DNA of 64,000 bases, from assembly GCF_024281235.1 (NCBI RefSeq), contig NZ_JAHWXY010000007.1, forward strand, positions 62,001 to 126,000, written 5' to 3'. Source of the DNA: Shinella daejeonensis. Lineage in GTDB: Bacteria; Pseudomonadota; Alphaproteobacteria; Rhizobiales; Rhizobiaceae. The notes below the pieces were generated by a model that searched no databases, was not told the DNA's origin, and worked only from the letters and a program-made list of their open reading frames with translations. Below are positions 23,507 through 34,034 of this stretch, piece after piece (the stretch's first letter is position 1; each line of letters opens with the position of its first letter). The position numbers were made by a program, and so were the translations under genes.

Positions 23507-24847
23507 ATGATGAAACCGTATATTCTGGGGGCAATTTCGTGCTCTCTTCTGGCATTGGCCTCTGCTGCCAATGCAAATGACCGCATCAAATTCGACTTCT
23601 GGCACGGGCTGACTGGCCAGCTGGGCGAGGTGGTCGAACGGCAATGCGCCCTCTTCAACGGGTCGCAGACGGAGTATGAGGTGACCTGCACGGGGCAGGG
23701 CGGCTATGACATGGCCGAGCAAAACACGATTGCCGCCTTCCGCGCAGGCGAGCAGCCGACAATCGTGCAGATGTATGAAATCGGGACCGTGAACTTCATG
23801 CTCTCGGGCGCGATTTATCCGGCCAACCAGTTCGCCAAGGATCACGGGCTGGACATCGACTGGTCGGCCTATTTCCCCGGCATCGCGAACTATTACGCGA
23901 CTTCGACGGGCGAGATGTGGTCCTTCCCCTATAATTCCTCGACCGCTGTCTTCTACTGGAACAAGGATGCCTGGGCGAAGATCGGCAAGGACCATGCGCC
24001 GCAGACCTGGGATGAGCTTGGCGCCGATCTGGCGGCGATGAAGGAAGCGGGCATCGAATGTGGCTTTGCTTTCGACTATGACGCCTGGATGAACCTGGAA
24101 CAGTTCTCGGCGGTGAATGCGCTGCCGGTGGCGACCATGGACAATGGCTATGGCGGGCTGGGCGCAGAAGTCACCTTCCACGAGACGCCCTTTGTCGACC
24201 ACATGCAGCGTTACAAGGACTGGGTCGATCAGGGCTTTGCCCGCGTGCAGACCCAGCAGACCGGCAAATCGCTGGTGCAGGCCTTCGCTGACGGCACCTG
24301 CGCCTCGATGGTTCATACCATCGGCAACCACAGTGTCATCAAGGACACCCAGGTTGACGGGCTGAACTGGGACGTGACCCTGATGCCGGTGATCGATGTG
24401 GATAATCGCCACAACTCGATCGTGGGCGGGGCCGCGCTCTGGGTGCTGCAGGGCAAGTCGCCCGAGGAATATAAGGCCGCCGCCGCCTTCCTCGCCTATG
24501 TCACCGGTGCTGAAACGGGGGAGCGTTATATGGTCGAGAATACCGGCTATATTCCGGTCACTCTTCCGGGCTTCGAGCTGCTGAAAAACAGCGGCTTTTA
24601 TGAACAGGACCGTTTCAGGGGCCGCGAGGTCGCCATCGCTTCGCTGACGGCCTCTGACGTGACCCCCCTGACCCGTGGCATCCGGCTGGGCAACCATATC
24701 GCCATCCGCAATGAAATCCGCACTGCGATGGAAACCTTCCTGTCGGGCAAGGCCGATGTGAAGACCGCCGTAACCGAAGCCGCCGAACGGTCGAACCAGA
24801 CGTTGCGCCGCTTCGAGCAGACCTATCGCGGCGCTGAACTGCCCTGA
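23507..24847 (+). CDS. ABC transporter substrate-binding protein, UgpB family
   Basis: A 446-aa periplasmic solute-binding protein with a signal peptide (residues 1-23, ending ANA) and extracellular_bind family 1 features (FDFWHGLTGQLGEVVE near the N-terminus, WSFPYNSSTAVFYWNKDAW). It most resembles sn-glycerol-3-phosphate binding proteins. It is followed by two permeases and an ATPase in UgpA-E-C order. A TIM-barrel enzyme and a SorC regulator replace ugpQ, so the ligand may be another phosphorylated or polyol sugar. AAAGGTGGG is the ribosome site. Confidence 0.9.
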   Translation: MMKPYILGAISCSLLALASAANANDRIKFDFWHGLTGQLGEVVERQCALFNGSQTEYEVTCTGQGGYDMAEQNTIAAFRAGEQPTIVQMYEIGTVNFMLSGAIYPANQFAKDHGLDIDWSAYFPGIANYYATSTGEMWSFPYNSSTAVFYWNKDAWAKIGKDHAPQTWDELGADLAAMKEAGIECGFAFDYDAWMNLEQFSAVNALPVATMDNGYGGLGAEVTFHETPFVDHMQRYKDWVDQGFARVQTQQTGKSLVQAFADGTCASMVHTIGNHSVIKDTQVDGLNWDVTLMPVIDVDNRHNSIVGGAALWVLQGKSPEEYKAAAAFLAYVTGAETGERYMVENTGYIPVTLPGFELLKNSGFYEQDRFRGREVAIASLTASDVTPLTRGIRLGNHIAIRNEIRTAMETFLSGKADVKTAVTEAAERSNQTLRRFEQTYRGAELP

Positions 24848-24923
24848 TCGCCAGACCCCTGACCTGCCACGGGCGCAGTCGCGCCCGTGGTCGTATTCTG
24901 CACCCAGGCCCGGGACCACTGCC

Positions 24924-25808
24924 TTGAATAAACGTGCGACTTTCTCGAACAGCTGGCTAGCCGCAGCATTGCTGCTGCCACAATTGCTGCTGGTATTCAT
25001 CTTCTTCTACTGGCCCTCGGGCGAAGCCTTGTGGTGGTCCTTCACCCTTGAACGCCCCTTCGGCGGCGGCAATGAGTGGGTCGGTTTCTACAATTACCTG
25101 AGTGTCTTGCAGGATTCGCGTTATTGGGGGTCGGTCCGCGTCTCTGTCATCTTCGCGATTGCCGCCTCGGCTCTGTCGATCCTCCTTGCGCTGATGCTGG
25201 CGGTCTTCGTGGATCGCCGCATGCGCGGGCATCAGATTTTAAAGACCGGCTTCTTCCTGCCCTATGCGCTGGCCGCGCCCGCCGTAGGTCTGGCGTTCCG
25301 CTTCATCTTCGCACCCGATGCAGGGCTGATTGCCGGGATCAACCGGGTATTCCCGGGCCTGTGGAACCCGGCGCTTGACGGCAATGACGCGCTGACACTG
25401 ATCATCCTGGCGCAAGCCTGGAGCCTTGTTGGCTACAATTTCATCTTTTTTCTGGCCGGGTTGCAGTCGATCCCGCGCGCATTGCTCGAGGCCGGGGCGA
25501 TGGATGGCGCCGGCCCCCTGCGGCGGGTGTGGGATCTGCAACTGCCGCTGCTGGCTCCAACGCTGTTCTTCCTGCTGGTGATCAATATTACCGACAGCTT
25601 CGTCAATTCCTTCGGCATCGTCGATATCGTGACCTCGGGCGGGCCGGCGCGGGCGACTGAACTGATGGTCTACAAGGTCTATACCGACGGTTTTCAGGGC
25701 AAGGATTCTTCGCTGGCCGCAACCCAGTCGGTGATCCTGATGGTGCTGATCATGGCGCTGACCTTCGTGCAATTCCGCTTCATCGAGCGGAAAGTCCATT
25801 ACAACTGA
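24924..25808 (+). CDS. ABC sugar permease, UgpA/MalF family
   Basis: A 294-aa inner-membrane permease with six TM segments. The cytoplasmic EAA loop is EAGAMDGAGPLRRVWDLQLPLL (about residues 190-211), which couples to the ATPase. A TTG start is used; no better in-frame start exists before the first TM. It forms the channel with the permease at 25819. Confidence 0.93.
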   Translation: MNKRATFSNSWLAAALLLPQLLLVFIFFYWPSGEALWWSFTLERPFGGGNEWVGFYNYLSVLQDSRYWGSVRVSVIFAIAASALSILLALMLAVFVDRRMRGHQILKTGFFLPYALAAPAVGLAFRFIFAPDAGLIAGINRVFPGLWNPALDGNDALTLIILAQAWSLVGYNFIFFLAGLQSIPRALLEAGAMDGAGPLRRVWDLQLPLLAPTLFFLLVINITDSFVNSFGIVDIVTSGGPARATELMVYKVYTDGFQGKDSSLAATQSVILMVLIMALTFVQFRFIERKVHYN

Positions 25809-25818
25809 GGCCCGGACA

Positions 25819-26715
25819 ATGATCGAACGCACCCCCGTCTTCGACGCAATCGTTCAGGTCCTGCTGGTCCTGAGCTTTGTGGCGCTGCTGCTGCCCTTCT
25901 GGGTGGTGCTGGTCGCGGCCAGCCATGATTTTCACACCGTGAACCAGGTGCCGATGCCACTATTACCCGGCCGGCATCTGTTCGAGAACCTCGCCACCGC
26001 CTGGGAGAAAGGCAACTTCAGCCGCGTCATGGTCAACTCGTTGATCGTGGCCATCGCCGTGACGGCGGGAAAGATCGCGCTGGCGGCAATTTCTGCCTTT
26101 GCCATCGTCTATTTCGACTTCCGTCTGAAGAAGCTGGCTTTCTGGGCGATCTTCATCACCCTGATGTTACCGCTGGAAGTGCGGATCGTGCCCACCTATT
26201 CGGTCGCCGCCGATGTACTCGCCCCGTTCGAGGCGATCCTGAACCTGACCGGGCTCAGCGTGGATCTGCCGCAATGGAGCTTGCTGAATTCCTATTCCGG
26301 GCTGGTGCTGCCGCTGGTCGCCACCGCGACGGGGACCTTCCTTTACCGCCAGTTCTTCATGACCGTGCCGGATGAACTGGCCGAGGCGGCGCGAATGGAC
26401 GGATCGGGGCCGCTGCGGTTCTTCTGGGATATCCTGCTGCCCCTGTCGCGCGCGAATATGATCGCGCTGGCGACGATCATGTTTGTCTTTGCCTGGAACC
26501 AGTATCTCTGGCCGCTGCTGATCATCACCGATCAGGCAAATTTCGCCACCGCCACCATGCAGTTGCAAAAGGTTGTCCCGAATGGCGTCTGGGGCGAGCC
26601 GCCGGTCTGGAACACCGCCATGGCCGCAAACCTGATCGTTCTGTTTCCCCCCGTCCTCGTGACCCTGCTGTTGCAGCGGTGGTTTGTGCGCGGGCTCATC
26701 TCGGCTGAAAAATAA
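25819..26715 (+). CDS. ABC sugar permease, UgpE/MalG family
   Basis: A 298-aa inner-membrane permease with six TM segments and an EAA loop EAARMDGSGPLRFFWDILLP (about residues 190-209). It starts 10 bases after the first permease and ends 12 bases before the ATPase gene. It is the second half of the heterodimeric channel. Confidence 0.94.
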   Translation: MIERTPVFDAIVQVLLVLSFVALLLPFWVVLVAASHDFHTVNQVPMPLLPGRHLFENLATAWEKGNFSRVMVNSLIVAIAVTAGKIALAAISAFAIVYFDFRLKKLAFWAIFITLMLPLEVRIVPTYSVAADVLAPFEAILNLTGLSVDLPQWSLLNSYSGLVLPLVATATGTFLYRQFFMTVPDELAEAARMDGSGPLRFFWDILLPLSRANMIALATIMFVFAWNQYLWPLLIITDQANFATATMQLQKVVPNGVWGEPPVWNTAMAANLIVLFPPVLVTLLLQRWFVRGLISAEK

Positions 26716-26727
26716 GGAAGTGCCAAT

Positions 26728-27846
<1,119 letters not shown>

Positions 27847-27873
27847 TTCACTCAGAACCACAGGACATCACGC

Positions 27874-28797
27874 ATGACCAACCTCCCCGATGTCGGGCTT
27901 TCGGCCCGCGTTCCCTCGCTCGACTTGACCAGCTTTGGCCCTGAACTGGACGAATTACAGGGCTATGGCGTCACCTCAGTCGAGATCCCGACCTTTGACA
28001 TGGATATTGTCATCGGTGCGAAGATCCTGCGCGACCGGCTGGCGCTTCTGAAGTCCACCTGTGCGGATCGCGGACTGGTCTACAGCGTCCACGGGCCGCT
28101 GTCCCTGAACCTGATGGATGAGCCCTGGCGGCTGCCTCACCACATGAAGGTGCTGCGCGCCTCGCTTGAGGTCGCGGCGGAACTGGGGGCCGAAAACTAT
28201 GTGCTGCATGGCGGTCTGATGCGCCAGCAACAGGCCACAGGGGTCGAGGATGGCTATGCCCGCCAGCGCGAGGCACTGGCACAAGCCGGCGATATCGCCC
28301 GAGACCTGGGGCTATATATCTGCGTCGAAACGATGTTTGCGGGCTATCACGGGATGAATGTCACCGCCTCGCCTGCCAGACTGGCGCAGGAACTGGCCGC
28401 TCTCGCCCATCCGAATGTCGCCGCCACACTGGATGTCAGCCATGCTTATCTGAAGCTGACCTATGACGGTCGCCGCGAGGACTTTCTGGCGGAACTGGCG
28501 GTGCTTTCGCCGTGGGCGCGCCATGTCCACCTGCATGACAGTTTTGGCCTGCAAGACGACATCTGGATGTATAACGATTCCGAACGTGTCGTTTACGGGC
28601 ATGGCGATCTGCACCTGCCGATGGGTTGGGGCGATATCCCCTGGTCCGCCATCATGGCCGGCTGCGCTTTTCCTCGTGGTGCCGTCTTCAACCTGGAAAT
28701 GAAGCCCCGCTTCTGGCACGCGGTCCCCGAAAGTGTCGCGGCGGCAAAGGCGCTGGCGGCAAAGGCGCGGCTGGTCGCGCCACCGCTGGCCGTCTGA
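27874..28797 (+). CDS. TIM-barrel sugar isomerase/epimerase-like protein
   Basis: A 307-aa protein of the xylose-isomerase-like/AP endonuclease 2 superfamily. Metal-site-like residues are in YVLHGG, CVETMF, TLDVSHAYL and RHVHLHDS. It presumably acts on the sugar or sugar phosphate imported by the adjacent ABC system, by isomerisation or epimerisation. It follows the ATPase by 27 bases. The exact reaction cannot be read from the sequence. Confidence 0.82.
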   Translation: MTNLPDVGLSARVPSLDLTSFGPELDELQGYGVTSVEIPTFDMDIVIGAKILRDRLALLKSTCADRGLVYSVHGPLSLNLMDEPWRLPHHMKVLRASLEVAAELGAENYVLHGGLMRQQQATGVEDGYARQREALAQAGDIARDLGLYICVETMFAGYHGMNVTASPARLAQELAALAHPNVAATLDVSHAYLKLTYDGRREDFLAELAVLSPWARHVHLHDSFGLQDDIWMYNDSERVVYGHGDLHLPMGWGDIPWSAIMAGCAFPRGAVFNLEMKPRFWHAVPESVAAAKALAAKARLVAPPLAV

Positions 28798-28862
28798 TCG
28801 TTGACGCACCTGTCTTCCCGCGCAATCAATGGCGGGAAGACACATGACAAAGAGAGGCGCGC

Positions 28863-29873
28863 ATGTCCGCGAGATCAGGGGTAGCACAAAAGGCCATTTC
28901 GGCGGCCCGATCCACGCTTATGTTGCAAGCGGCTGAGATGTATTACCTGCGCGACCAATCCCGCTCGGCCATTGCCGAGGCACTGGGGATCAGCCGCTTC
29001 AAGGTCGCACGGCTGCTGATCGACGCGCGCGAACAGGGAATCGTCCAGATCCACCTGACCCGCCCTGACGGCCTGGATCCCGACCGCGCCCGCAGACTTT
29101 GCGAGACTTGGCGCCTTCGCCATGCCATCGTCTTGCCGGAGATGCCCGAAGATGCGTTGCAGAACGCACTGGCTCATGCTGCCGCATCCTATCTTACTGA
29201 ACATTTGACACCCGACGACGTATTAGGGTTGGCCTCGGGGCGAACAACAGGCCGGATCGCCCGCGCTTTGGGCAGCCTGCCGGCCTGCACCATCGTTCAG
29301 ATTATCGGCGTCACCTCAGCGACGACGCTATGGGACAACCCGACCGAGGCGATACGCCGTATGGCGCAACTTTCTGGTGGTCCGTGCTATCCCGTCTTTG
29401 CTCCCTTCGGACTGGGCAGCGCCGACGCAGTGGCAATTCTGCGGCGCGAGCCTGCTATCGCTGCCGCTTGGGCGCAGTTCTCCTTCCTGACGCGTGCAAT
29501 TGTCACCACAGCGCCCTGGGCGACGGGGGTCTCGATGATCCACGATTCCGTGACGCCCGCCGACCAGGTGGAAGCAGCCGCTCTTTCGCCTGCCGCCGAA
29601 ATACTGGGCAATCTGATCGACAGCAACGGTCGCCCGGTTGCGGCTGATCTGACCGAGCGACTCCTGACGATCTCACTCGACGAGTTGAGCCGCATTCCAG
29701 ACGTGATCCTGGTGTCGGGCGGTACAAGTCGTCAACAAGCCATCCATGCGGCTCTCATGACAGGCATTGTTGATACCCTCATCACCGACAGCGGTACTGC
29801 ACGATTTCTCTTGCAGAAGTCAGAGATCAATCACGGGCAGCCAAATGGGTGCGCGCTCCCTGATGAATATTAG
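28863..29873 (+). CDS. SorC-family sugar-responsive transcription regulator
   Basis: A 336-aa regulator. The HTH lies at about residues 25-55 (YLRDQSRSAIAEALGISRFK) and is followed by a SorC/DeoR-like sugar-binding domain (VLGLASGRTTGRIARAL, VSGGTSRQQAIHAAL) that usually senses a phosphorylated sugar. It closes the Ugp-type operon and probably controls it through the palindrome at 23454. Confidence 0.92.
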   Translation: MSARSGVAQKAISAARSTLMLQAAEMYYLRDQSRSAIAEALGISRFKVARLLIDAREQGIVQIHLTRPDGLDPDRARRLCETWRLRHAIVLPEMPEDALQNALAHAAASYLTEHLTPDDVLGLASGRTTGRIARALGSLPACTIVQIIGVTSATTLWDNPTEAIRRMAQLSGGPCYPVFAPFGLGSADAVAILRREPAIAAAWAQFSFLTRAIVTTAPWATGVSMIHDSVTPADQVEAAALSPAAEILGNLIDSNGRPVAADLTERLLTISLDELSRIPDVILVSGGTSRQQAIHAALMTGIVDTLITDSGTARFLLQKSEINHGQPNGCALPDEY

Positions 29874-30026
29874 AATGATTTAGGTGTTTAGTTCTTTCTC
29901 CCGCTGTTCGCGATGCCTATCGCCAATTCAAGCGTGGAGCGTTCCCCGAGTATCACGGGATCTCGCGGGCAGCGTCAGTCATAAAACTCCGCACGGAAAC
30001 CGAATAGGGGCAGTTCGACCGCGGCA

Positions 30027-31310
30027 TCATTGAGATGCCGGACCTGGAAATCTTTGCTGCCCAAAAGCAAGTGACCGATCCTCGAATACTCCGCTGTGAG
30101 AGAGCAGGAATGCCCCGAACGCCATCGGGATGGCGGTGATGGCAAATACGAGAAGCGGCAGATCCCAACTTCCGGTCGCCGACGACAGCAGTCCGCCCAG
30201 GAAGGGGCCGACCGTTCCGACGGCGTAACCGCAGCCCAGGGCAAAACCGGTGACCGCGGCGGAACCTGCCGGTGAACGCGTCCGGAGGTTGAACATGGTC
30301 ATGGCGAATGGAAACGCGCCGCCTCCGATGCCCGCGATAAAAGCCCAGACCATCGCCGTCGATGGTGGCGCATAGAGAATCCCGAGATAACCGATGGCGG
30401 CGACCAAGGACAGGAATATCCCGAACGGGAGCGGGTTCTTCAGCTTGCTCGCGATGGCAGGCGTGATCGCCGCCATGGGCAGTGTCATAAATGTGTAGAT
30501 CGAATACATCGTCGCGGCCTGTGCCTGGGTTTGGCCTTGTGCAGCAAATATCGTTGGAAGCCAGGCAAGCAGCGCATATGTGTTGAGGGCAGCCATACTG
30601 TAGAACAATGCCGCGCCGACCGAGACCCTGTTCCTGACAAGAGCCGAGAGACCGTAACCTGGGCCGCCTGCGGAAGCAGCAGCATGCTCGACGGGTCCGC
30701 GCTGATCACGAACGATCGCAGCGATCCAGGGGAGAGCGGCAATAATCATCAGCGCAGCCCAGCAGCCGACCGCGATGCGCCAGTCGCCACCGCTCTCCAG
30801 AGGGACCGCGAGCATGGCCGGAATCGTTGCGCCGCCCTGGGTCGTCAACACCAGCAGGCTCATCGCCGTTGCTTGCCTGTCGGGGAAGTAGCGCTTGACC
30901 AGCGGCGGGCCGACGACGTTGCCCATGCCCATGCCGAACAGCGCCACCGCACCAAATACCAGGAAGACTTCGGTCCCGCCGAGAACGCGTATAATCGTGC
31001 CCAAAGCACCCAATGCAAGCGCCAATACGGCCGTCTGTGTCAGCCCTATCTTGCGGATGACCAGCGGAGTGAGGAAGCCCGCAAGGCCGAAGGCGATCGT
31101 CGGCAACATGCCGAGAATGGTCGCGCCGACCGCTCCCATGCCGATATCGGCGCTGATCGTGGACAATAGCGGCGCGACGCCGGTGACCGCGTGCCGCAGC
31201 GAAAGCCCGAGCAGCACGATGCCGACAAGCAGATAGATGCGTCCGGCCCAAGGCCGGGTAACAGGAGTTTCGCTATCGGCCGGACTGCCCGCGCGGGCAG
31301 GAGATGCCAT
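30027..31310 (-). CDS. MFS transporter, CynX/NimT-like
   Basis: A 427-aa, 12-TM major facilitator protein resembling the cyanate/2-nitroimidazole (CynX) subfamily. Motifs include LSLRHAVTGVAPLLSTI in TM1 and GMGMGNVVGPPLVKRYFPDR in the first half. The substrate is unknown. It begins two bases after the SDR stop, so the pair is co-transcribed and the dehydrogenase may act on the imported compound. Confidence 0.88.
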   Translation of the reverse strand: MASPARAGSPADSETPVTRPWAGRIYLLVGIVLLGLSLRHAVTGVAPLLSTISADIGMGAVGATILGMLPTIAFGLAGFLTPLVIRKIGLTQTAVLALALGALGTIIRVLGGTEVFLVFGAVALFGMGMGNVVGPPLVKRYFPDRQATAMSLLVLTTQGGATIPAMLAVPLESGGDWRIAVGCWAALMIIAALPWIAAIVRDQRGPVEHAAASAGGPGYGLSALVRNRVSVGAALFYSMAALNTYALLAWLPTIFAAQGQTQAQAATMYSIYTFMTLPMAAITPAIASKLKNPLPFGIFLSLVAAIGYLGILYAPPSTAMVWAFIAGIGGGAFPFAMTMFNLRTRSPAGSAAVTGFALGCGYAVGTVGPFLGGLLSSATGSWDLPLLVFAITAIPMAFGAFLLSHSGVFEDRSLAFGQQRFPGPASQ

Positions 31311-31312
31311 GA

Positions 31313-32068
31313 TCAGTTACGCTGCATGTCGGCGTCGATCGGCAGACTTTGCCCGGAGATCGTCTTGCCCGCGTCCGATGCCAGGAAGACAGCCAGGGCC
31401 GCGATGTCCCTGGGATCGATCAGCCGCTTGATCGATTGGTTCGCCATAGCGATATCCTTGATCTCGTCGATGCTCTGTCCTGTGGCCTTGGCGCGACCCT
31501 CAAAAACGCGCTGGATCCTGTCGCCATCGACGGCGCCGGGAAGGATGGCGTTAGCACGGATATTATGTTCGCCGAGTTCCATCGCCAGTGTCTTCATGAA
31601 CCCGATCAGCCCCCACTTCGCGGTCGAATAGGGACTGCGGTTCGGATAGCCGAAACGGCCGGCCGCCGACGACATGATGATGATCGATCCGTTGCCCGAA
31701 CGGATCAGATGCGGGATCGCGTGCTTGGTGACGAGGAAGGTGCCCGTCAGATCGACTTTGAGCACTTGCTCCCAGTCGTCGGGTTCAAGGTCCACGACTG
31801 AGGCGGTGGGCCCGCCGATCCCGGCATTGTTTACCAGCACATCGATGCCGCCGAGCTGCGCGGCGGCGTCAGCCACCATCTGCTCGATCTGGGCGCGGTC
31901 GCCGATATTACAGACACCGGTTTTCAATCCAGGAAGATCGACCGCCGCTGCTTTCAACGCATCGGCATTGATGTCGCAGGTGTAGACTGCATCGCCAGCG
32001 GCCAGAAAGGCTGCGGCTATCTCCTTACCGATGCCGGAGGCACCTGCTGTGACCAGAACCTTGCGCAT
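31313..32068 (-). CDS. Short-chain dehydrogenase/reductase
   Basis: A 251-aa classical SDR. It has the Rossmann motif TAGASGIG (residues 7-14), NNAGIGG, the catalytic Ser of IIIMSSAAG and YSTAK (Tyr and Lys). The cofactor preference looks like NAD(H), with an Asp at the end of beta-2 (TCDINAD). It is the first gene of a two-gene unit with the MFS transporter. The substrate is unknown. Confidence 0.92.
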   Translation of the reverse strand: MRKVLVTAGASGIGKEIAAAFLAAGDAVYTCDINADALKAAAVDLPGLKTGVCNIGDRAQIEQMVADAAAQLGGIDVLVNNAGIGGPTASVVDLEPDDWEQVLKVDLTGTFLVTKHAIPHLIRSGNGSIIIMSSAAGRFGYPNRSPYSTAKWGLIGFMKTLAMELGEHNIRANAILPGAVDGDRIQRVFEGRAKATGQSIDEIKDIAMANQSIKRLIDPRDIAALAVFLASDAGKTISGQSLPIDADMQRN

Positions 32069-32568
32069 TGTCGCCCTCCGTCAGCATCAGACCGAGCAAT
32101 TGGGTATCTGCCGCAACAGGAAAACCAATCCGCGATCACCTTGAGACGTACTGCAACGGACCAGTATGGCTGACAAGGCGGGATGTCGGAGGCTCGGTAC
32201 AAGCCCGGAACACCAGCAATTTTAAGATCATCGGCCTGCTCGCGGAAGAGAAGGTTGCAGAAGGGGGCGCCGCGCCGGTTTTCTGCACGACATCGCTTCC
32301 GGCAGGGCATATTCGATCCAGCCTGATGGCCCGCCTGTCCTGCCTGCATTTACGGCAAACCGGTTGGCGCCATAACGCGCCTCGCAAGTCAAATCACACC
32401 GATGCTCCCCAATCTCGTGATGATGGATAATCGTAATCGTTCATTTTTAATGAACATTCTGGTCAGAATTAACTGCCTTCTATGGACGATCCTACGCGGC
32501 TATCTATTCCTCATCGAAACGGACAGACCGCTTCGAGCGACAAACAAACAAAGAAGAAGGTGACTGAA
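32069..32568. other. Intergenic region without a supported gene
   Basis: I found no convincing coding sequence or RNA here. It separates the SDR/MFS unit from the DUF1344 gene and should hold both divergent promoters. Confidence 0.4.
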
Positions 32569-32814
32569 ATGAAGAAAATCGCTCTCTCCGCCGCTGCTTT
32601 CGCCCTGATCGCCGGTTCCGCTTTCGCAGCCATGCCCGTCAGCGGCGCGGTCCAGTCCTATGATCCCGCGGCCCGCGTCATCACGTTCGCAAGCGGCAAG
32701 ACCGTCGCCATCGCATCCGACGTCGCCATTCCGGCAAACCTCGGCGCCGGCTCCCATGCCACGGTGCAGATGAACGACGCCGGCGACGCCGGGATCGTGG
32801 TTCTCAGCCGCTAA
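32569..32814 (+). CDS. Small exported DUF1344 protein
   Basis: An 81-aa protein with a clear signal peptide (MKKIALSAAAFALIAGSAFA) and a short beta-rich mature part (GAVQSYDPAARVITFASGKT). The pattern fits the DUF1344 family of small alphaproteobacterial periplasmic proteins, whose role is unknown. The ATG at 32569 follows AAGAAGAAGG. It is followed by a hairpin terminator. Confidence 0.82.
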   Translation: MKKIALSAAAFALIAGSAFAAMPVSGAVQSYDPAARVITFASGKTVAIASDVAIPANLGAGSHATVQMNDAGDAGIVVLSR

Positions 32815-32849
32815 CAGGCTCCACGTGTTTGATTCCTGGCTTTTTCAGG

Positions 32850-32878
32850 CCCGCTATCTCATTCGAATAGCGGGTCTT
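32850..32878 (+). terminator. Hairpin terminator after the DUF1344 gene
   Basis: CCCGCTAT and ATAGCGGG pair around a 9-base loop and are followed by TCTTAT. The T-tract is weak, but the position fits. Confidence 0.6.
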
Positions 32879-32966
32879 ATACATTGCGAGGCCGGTGCAT
32901 TTGTTATGATGCACCGGCCTCAGTCATTCTGGTGGTCTGGTGTCACGCTACAGGCAGCTATCGCAT

Positions 32967-33117
32967 ATGACCGTGCAGGAGAGGAACCGGCGCGAGAAGC
33001 TACGCGCGCGCAACGATGATAGAGCCAAGGCATGGATCGAGGAAACGCTGGCCTTCCTGGTACGGCAGCGCCAATCGGTGGTCGAGGTGCCAGCGGTGTT
33101 TGTGGAATTTGGCGTTC
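32967..33117 (+). pseudogene. Remnant of a small transposon-associated helical protein (possibly DUF6262/TnpC-like)
   Basis: About 50 codons read MTVQERNRREKLRARNDDRA then AWIEETLAFLVRQRQ. This resembles the helical third protein of Tn554-type recombinase trios. The match is from memory and tentative. The frame loses similarity after VEFGV. Confidence 0.35.
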
Positions 33118-33289
33118 CAGCTCGAGGACGAGTTGCGCGCGATTGCGATGTCGGCTTCTCCGCACTGTCCCTCTCCTTCTTCCTTGGAGGACGGGATTGT
33201 GCGCCTTGCTTCCGATTCGTGCCGAACGCCGTCAGGACGGTTGCCAACTCGTTGAGACCCTCAATGCTGATCTCTGGCTGTGATTAGGC

Positions 33290-33448
33290 ATGGAGACCTC
33301 GCGCTGGGCGCTGCTGGCTGGCATTGTCGCCGTCGGGATGCGTACCTCGCTGCGTCGGGTGCTGGATGTCGGCGGCGATGCCGTCGCAATTATCGTCGCT
33401 GAGACTGCCTTCATCCTGGTCGGCATACACTATCTGGGACACGCCTGA
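33290..33448 (+). pseudogene. C-terminal fragment of a YeiH-family (putative sulfate exporter) membrane protein
   Basis: Fifty-two codons give METSRWALLAGIVAVGMRTS followed by LRRVLDVG and a final TM AIIVAETAFILVGIHYLG. This resembles the last two TM segments of YeiH proteins. The rest of the gene is absent. Confidence 0.5.
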
Positions 33449-33567
33449 TGGATCCGCTCGACCGCATTCCCGAACGGGCGTTATCGCAATTCACTTTGTT
33501 TGCTGCGCGGGGCACTTTCCACTTCTCTCTATTTCACTTTGCCTGAATGTTGGGCAACTTGTCGACA

Positions 33568-33873
33568 TCACCAGCGCTCGAAGAGATCGGTGAGCAACTG
33601 TTCGATGCGATGGCGAGTGCAATCATGACGTTCTGCCTCTCGCTGGAACCCCGTTGACTGCGCGTCATCCGCAAGGGCGATCTCACGCATGCGTCGCTCA
33701 CGCAAACGCGGTTCGTACTCCGGAGTCGTCACGAACTTCGCACAGGTGAGATACATGTCGCATTCGCAGGGTCTTTCCTCGGGAAGCCGAAGGCAATGGC
33801 TGAGCTCCAGTTCCGTGCGGAAGAAGTTCGCCTTCAACCAGGCGAGCGAGGCGTCGGGCAGGTGTCGAGCCAA
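33568..33873 (-). pseudogene. C-terminal remnant of a large tyrosine-type integrase
   Basis: A 101-codon piece begins MARHLPDASLAWLKANFFRT and contains the Cys-rich CLRLPEERPCECDMYLTCAK and HDCTRHRIEQLLTDL. This is the zinc-ribbon-like tail of large site-specific recombinases found in Tn554-like trios. The catalytic domain is gone. Confidence 0.7.
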
Positions 33874-34034
33874 GCGCCATCCGGTTCATAACGGCCGGCG
33901 AGCGGGCATGGCGATCGGCTGCGTAAAGGCCGGGACGGCAATATGCTAGTTGCAGAGAGGGGCCGTACCGTCCGATTCGAATATGGTTTAACCGGGTCCG
34001 TTGGATTATAGTGGGCGTGGCGGCGCCTTGATGC

